Positions 21,937-25,366 of a DNA stretch of 25,366 nt are shown piece by piece; the stretch's first letter is position 1, and each line of letters begins with the position of its first letter. This stretch comes from DATAVB01 sp040414495. GTDB lineage: Bacteria; Actinomycetota; Actinomycetes; Mycobacteriales; QHCD01. Below the pieces are notes generated by a model, which searched no databases, was not told where the DNA came from, and was given only the letters and a program-made list of their open reading frames with translations. The stretch lies in assembly GCA_040414495.1 (NCBI GenBank), contig JBEDUI010000059.1, positions 1-25,366 of the forward strand, given 5' to 3'. The position numbers and the translations under genes were made by a program.

Positions 21937-24092
21937 TCCCGAACTTCGCCGGCATCGACCTCGGCCCGGCGCCGCGGGGCGGCAACGCCGAGGAATGGCG
22001 GGCCGCCGTACGCGAGGCGACCGGCAAGGACGCCGACGCGTTGATTTCCGAAACCCCCGAGGGCATTGACATCGCGCGGCTCTACACCCGCGCCGACACG
22101 GCGAAACTCGACCTGGGCACGTACCCGGGAATCGCGCCGTACCTGCGCGGACCGTACCCGACGATGTACACCACCCAGCCGTGGACTATCCGGCAGTACG
22201 CGGGATTCTCCACCGCCGCCGAGTCCAACGCCTTTTACCGACGGAATCTCGCGGCCGGCCAGAAAGGCCTGTCGATCGCGTTCGATCTGCCTACGCACCG
22301 CGGCTACGACAGCGACCACCCACGCGTGCGCGGCGATGTCGGGATGGCCGGCGTGGCGATCGATTCCATTGTGGACATGCGCCAACTGTTCGACCACATT
22401 CCGCTGGACCGAATGAGCGTGTCGATGACCATGAATGGCGCGGTATTGCCGGTGCTCGCGCTTTACGTGGTCGCGGCCGAGGAACAGGGCGTGCCGCCGG
22501 AGAAATTGGCCGGCACAATTCAGAACGACATTCTCAAAGAATTCATGGTGCGCAACACGTACATTTATCCACCGCAGCCCTCGATGCGCATCATCTCCGA
22601 CATCTTCGCGTACACCTCAACGAAGATGCCGAAATTCAATTCGATCTCCATTTCCGGCTACCACATTCAGGAGGCCGGCGCCACGGCCGATCTGGAATTG
22701 GCGTACACCCTGGCCGACGGGCTGGAATACGTACGGGCCGGAATCAACGCCGGGCTGGATATCGACTCGTTCGCGCCGCGGCTGTCGTTCTTTTTCGGCA
22801 TCGGCATGAATTTCTTCATGGAAATCGCCAAGCTACGAGCCGCGCGGGTGCTGTGGGCGCGGTTGATGCGGGAATTCTCCCCGGGGGATCCCCGATCGCT
22901 CTCGCTGCGTACGCACTGCCAGACCTCGGGCTGGTCGCTGACCGCGCAGGACGTGTTCAACAACGTGGTGCGTACCGGAATTGAGGCGATGGCCGCGACG
23001 CAAGGGCACACCCAGTCACTGCACACCAATGCGCTGGATGAGGCGTTGGCCCTGCCGAGCGACTTCTCGGCCCGAATCGCCCGCAACACCCAACTGCTGT
23101 TGGCCCAGGAGTCGGGCACGACCCGGGTCATCGACCCGTGGGGCGGCTCGGCCTACGTCGAGCGGCTCACCGCCGACCTGATCGCCCGCGCCGAAGCGCA
23201 CATCGACGAGGTCCAGCGGGCCGGCGGCATGGCGGCCGCGATCGAGGCCGGCCTGCCCAAGCTACGGATCGAGGAGGCGGCGGCCCGGACCCAGGCCCGT
23301 ATCGACTCCGGCCGGCAGTCCGTCATCGGCGTGAACGCCTACCGGGTCAGCGACGACCACCCGGTCGAGGTACGGGCGGTGGACAACTCGGCCGTCTACG
23401 CCGAGCAGTTGGCCAAGCTGGACCGGCTACGGTCCGAACGCGACCAGGCCGCCTGCGACGAGGCGTTGCGCGCGCTCACCGCCGCGGCCACCGACCCGAC
23501 CGACAACCTGCTGGCCCGGTCCATCGACGCGGCCCGGGCCGGCGCCACGGTCGGCGAGATCTCGACAGCGCTGGAGATGGTCTGGGGCCGGCATTCGGGC
23601 GTGATCCGTACCATTTCCGGGGTGTACCGGGACGAGATCGGCGCGGCCGGCAACGTCGAGCAGGTCCGGGCCGCGGCCGCCGCATTCGCCCGCGACGAAG
23701 GCCGCCGGCCCCGGATCCTGGTCGCCAAGATGGGCCAGGACGGCCACGACCGCGGCCAGAAGGTCATCGCCACCGCGTTCGCCGACCTCGGCTTCGACGT
23801 CGACGTCGGCCCGCTGTTCGCCACGCCGGCTGAGGTGGCCCGGCAGGCGGTCGAGGCCGACGTGCACATCGTCGGCGTATCCACGTTGGCGGCCGGACAC
23901 CTGACGTTGGTGCCACAATTACGGGCCGAGTTGGACGCCGCCGGCGCGCCGCAGATCCTGCTCGTGGTCGGCGGGGTCATCCCGCCGGCGGACCACGCTG
24001 CGTTGCGCGAGGCCGGTGTAGCCGCGATCTTCACGCCGGGCACGGTGATCGCCGACGCGGCGCTGGCGTTGATCCAGTCGCTGCGACGCTGA
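21933..24092 (+). CDS. mutB: Methylmalonyl-CoA mutase large (catalytic) subunit
   Basis: Predicted 719-aa adenosylcobalamin enzyme converting (R)-methylmalonyl-CoA to succinyl-CoA in propionate, odd-chain and branched-chain breakdown. The substrate barrel begins GPYPTMYTTQPWTIRQYAGF (with the active-site Tyr) and includes FDLPTHRGYDSDHPRV, SMTMNGAVLP and SISGYHIQEAGATA. The C-terminal B12 domain has MGQDGHDRGQK with cobalt ligand His605, then GVSTLAAGH and VVGGVIPP. The GTG at 21933 has GGAGG just upstream and overlaps the mutA stop; the frame is open for about 290 bp further back inside mutA, which is a shadow. Length is normal. Its stop overlaps the meaB start (TGATG). Confidence 0.97.
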   Translation: MIPNFAGIDLGPAPRGGNAEEWRAAVREATGKDADALISETPEGIDIARLYTRADTAKLDLGTYPGIAPYLRGPYPTMYTTQPWTIRQYAGFSTAAESNAFYRRNLAAGQKGLSIAFDLPTHRGYDSDHPRVRGDVGMAGVAIDSIVDMRQLFDHIPLDRMSVSMTMNGAVLPVLALYVVAAEEQGVPPEKLAGTIQNDILKEFMVRNTYIYPPQPSMRIISDIFAYTSTKMPKFNSISISGYHIQEAGATADLELAYTLADGLEYVRAGINAGLDIDSFAPRLSFFFGIGMNFFMEIAKLRAARVLWARLMREFSPGDPRSLSLRTHCQTSGWSLTAQDVFNNVVRTGIEAMAATQGHTQSLHTNALDEALALPSDFSARIARNTQLLLAQESGTTRVIDPWGGSAYVERLTADLIARAEAHIDEVQRAGGMAAAIEAGLPKLRIEEAAARTQARIDSGRQSVIGVNAYRVSDDHPVEVRAVDNSAVYAEQLAKLDRLRSERDQAACDEALRALTAAATDPTDNLLARSIDAARAGATVGEISTALEMVWGRHSGVIRTISGVYRDEIGAAGNVEQVRAAAAAFARDEGRRPRILVAKMGQDGHDRGQKVIATAFADLGFDVDVGPLFATPAEVARQAVEADVHIVGVSTLAAGHLTLVPQLRAELDAAGAPQILLVVGGVIPPADHAALREAGVAAIFTPGTVIADAALALIQSLRR

Positions 24093-25060
24093 TGGCCTTC
24101 GATGCCGCCGCCGTGGCCGAACGCGTCCGGTCCGGTTCCCGCGCCGAACTGGCCCGGGCCATCACGTTGATCGAATCGACCCGGGCCGATCACCGGGAGC
24201 AGGCCGGCGAGCTGCTGGTCGAGTTGGCCCGCGAACCCGCGAACGCCTACCGCATCGGCATCAGCGGGGTCCCCGGCGTCGGCAAGTCGACTCTGATCGA
24301 GGCGCTGGGCGGCCGACTCACCGCGGCCGGGCACCGGGTCGCCGTGCTCGCGGTCGACCCGTCCTCCTCGCGCAGCGGCGGTTCGATCCTCGGCGACAAG
24401 ACCCGGATGCCCCGGCTGGCGGCCGATCCGGCCGCGTTCATCCGGCCCTCCCCGACCGCCGGCACGCTGGGCGGGGTCGCAACCGCGACCCGTGAGTCGA
24501 TCGTGCTGGTGGAGGCGGCCGGGTACGACATCGTGCTGGTCGAGACGGTCGGCGTCGGGCAGTCCGAGATCGCCGTCGCCGCGATGGTCGACTGCTTCTG
24601 CCTGCTGGTGTTGGCCCGCGCCGGCGACTCGCTGCAGGGGATCAAGAAGGGCGTGCTGGAGCTGGCCGACGTGGTGGCGGTCAACAAGGCCGACGGTCCG
24701 CACGAGCCGGAGGCCCGGCAGGCCGCCCGCGAATTGGCCGGCGCGCTGCGGTTGCTGCGTAATCCGGCCCCGCCCGTACTGACCTGCAGCGCGGTAACCG
24801 GCCGTGGGCTGGCTGAGGTATGGGCCGCGGTCGAACGGCACCGCGGCGAGCAGACCGAGTCCGGAGAACTGACCCGCCGGCGCCAACAACAGCAGGTGGA
24901 CTGGACCTGGGCGATTGTCCGGACCGAACTGCTGGCCCGGCTGCGCGATGACCCGGAGCTGGCGAAGCTGGTACCGGAGATCGAACGCCAGGTCCGTGGC
25001 GGCGAGCTCACCCCGGCGCTGGCGGCCCAGCAGATTCTGCGGACCCTCGCCCGCGACTAG
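24092..25060 (+). CDS. meaB: MeaB, G-protein chaperone of methylmalonyl-CoA mutase
   Basis: Predicted 322-aa GTPase of the MeaB/ArgK family, which gates cofactor loading and protects the mutase from inactivation. The P-loop GVPGVGKST lies near residues 59-67, VDPSSSRSGGSILGDKTRM is the family signature, ETVGVGQSE is the switch region and NKAD is the guanine-specificity motif. A C-terminal dimerisation region follows. The ATG overlaps the mutB stop as TGATG, so synthesis is coupled to that of its client. The palindrome repeats begin 45 bp after the stop and may serve as the operon's terminator. Confidence 0.95.
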   Translation: MAFDAAAVAERVRSGSRAELARAITLIESTRADHREQAGELLVELAREPANAYRIGISGVPGVGKSTLIEALGGRLTAAGHRVAVLAVDPSSSRSGGSILGDKTRMPRLAADPAAFIRPSPTAGTLGGVATATRESIVLVEAAGYDIVLVETVGVGQSEIAVAAMVDCFCLLVLARAGDSLQGIKKGVLELADVVAVNKADGPHEPEARQAARELAGALRLLRNPAPPVLTCSAVTGRGLAEVWAAVERHRGEQTESGELTRRRQQQQVDWTWAIVRTELLARLRDDPELAKLVPEIERQVRGGELTPALAAQQILRTLARD

Positions 25061-25105
25061 CGGTCCCGATCGCCCAATTCCGCCCGTGGAACCGGCCGCC
25101 CTAAT

Positions 25106-25171
25106 TGCACCGACCGTGACCTGAGGGCGGTTTTCGGCCGCCAAAACGACCCTGTTACCACGCTCGCTGCA
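25106..25171. repeat. 66-bp palindrome, right-end copy
   Basis: It has the same 66-bp length and TGCA termini as the left-array copies, but diverged arms: AGGGCGGTTTT on the left against AAAACGACCCT on the right. At the third base of the AGAG/AGGG block both arms have changed together, from a mismatch in the left-array copies to a G-C pair here. It starts 45 bp after the meaB stop. Confidence 0.75.
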
Positions 25172-25310
25172 CTCGCGCTGGTCGACGGGGCAACTCAGGC
25201 GACACCGCCGACCTGTTGCCACGCTCGCCGCACCTGCGCAGATTGACCGCACCAACAGCTCCGGTGGTTCGCTGCACCAGCATCGGTTGACCGCCCCAAC
25301 CAACCCGCAC

Positions 25311-25366
25311 CGCACCGAACGTGACCTGAGGGCCGTTTTCAGCCGCCAAAACGACCCTGCTGTCAC
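25311..25366. repeat. 66-bp palindrome copy truncated by the window edge
   Basis: GAACGTGACCTGAGGGCCGT and the AAAACGACCCTGCTGTCAC side match the family. A full copy would end about 10 bp beyond the window. Confidence 0.7.

Larger units (their letters stand above)
25061..25366. repeat. Second cluster of the palindrome family, 3' of meaB
   Basis: This gene-free end contains a full 66-bp palindrome (25106-25171), a right-half copy (about 25212-25232) and a third copy beginning near 25311 that runs off the window. A TTGACCGC(A/C)CC motif also recurs between them. Open frames across it repeat the same peptide blocks and are not credible genes. Confidence 0.75.

Noticed and set aside
23396..25366. 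A long minus-strand frame opposite mutB and meaB, running off the right edge
   Set aside because: It is antisense to two certain genes and its end repeats peptide blocks encoded by the palindrome array.

Overview
The window comes from a high-GC actinomycete chromosome (Actinomycetia; genus not determined). The support is the GC-rich third codon positions, frequent GTG starts, the clustering of sucCD, a DUF5336 protein, a DUF6350/PerM protein and purNH as in Mycobacterium tuberculosis, and several actinobacterial families (DUF3017, DUF2127, DrrAB-type ABC exporter, eukaryote-like NADP isocitrate dehydrogenase). I see no rRNA, tRNA, CRISPR, prophage or intact insertion sequence.

Left part (1-7500): positions 1-715 are a non-coding array built on a 66-bp near-perfect palindrome with a 153-bp period. 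It lies 3' of a GH172/DUF2961 glycosidase gene (minus). Next come a DinB-family gene with a strong promoter and a possible 16-codon leader ORF, a repeat-bearing gap, a secreted alpha/beta hydrolase (plus), a TetR repressor (minus) diverging from a DrrA/DrrB-like exporter (plus) across a perfect 14-bp-arm operator, and a convergent glycerophosphodiester phosphodiesterase.

Central part (7500-18300, all minus): two TCA genes (mdh-icd). Upstream of them is a coupled operon perM (DUF6350)-purN-purH-pentapeptide protein-DUF3017. Then come a DUF5336 membrane protein with prion-like Gly/Gln/Tyr tails, closed by a strong hairpin, and sucC-sucD, also closed by a strong hairpin. This segment couples the TCA cycle, late purine synthesis and two proteins whose M. 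tuberculosis relatives belong to the divisome.

Right part (18400-25366): coenzyme-B12 acyl-CoA mutase genes. A stand-alone 134-aa cobalamin-binding subunit (IcmB-like, minus) diverges from a DUF2127 membrane protein (plus, preceded by a second 16-codon leader ORF). After a frameshifted ribbon-helix-helix antitoxin relic, the operon mutA-mutB-meaB (plus) has overlapping stops and starts. The mutases feed succinyl-CoA to the neighbouring SucCD. The window closes with further copies of the 66-bp palindrome just 3' of meaB, so this repeat family occurs at both ends.

The least explained items are the palindrome family, the two short leader ORFs, the pentapeptide protein coupled to purH, and the broken antitoxin. 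None of these is proven to be a new system from sequence alone.
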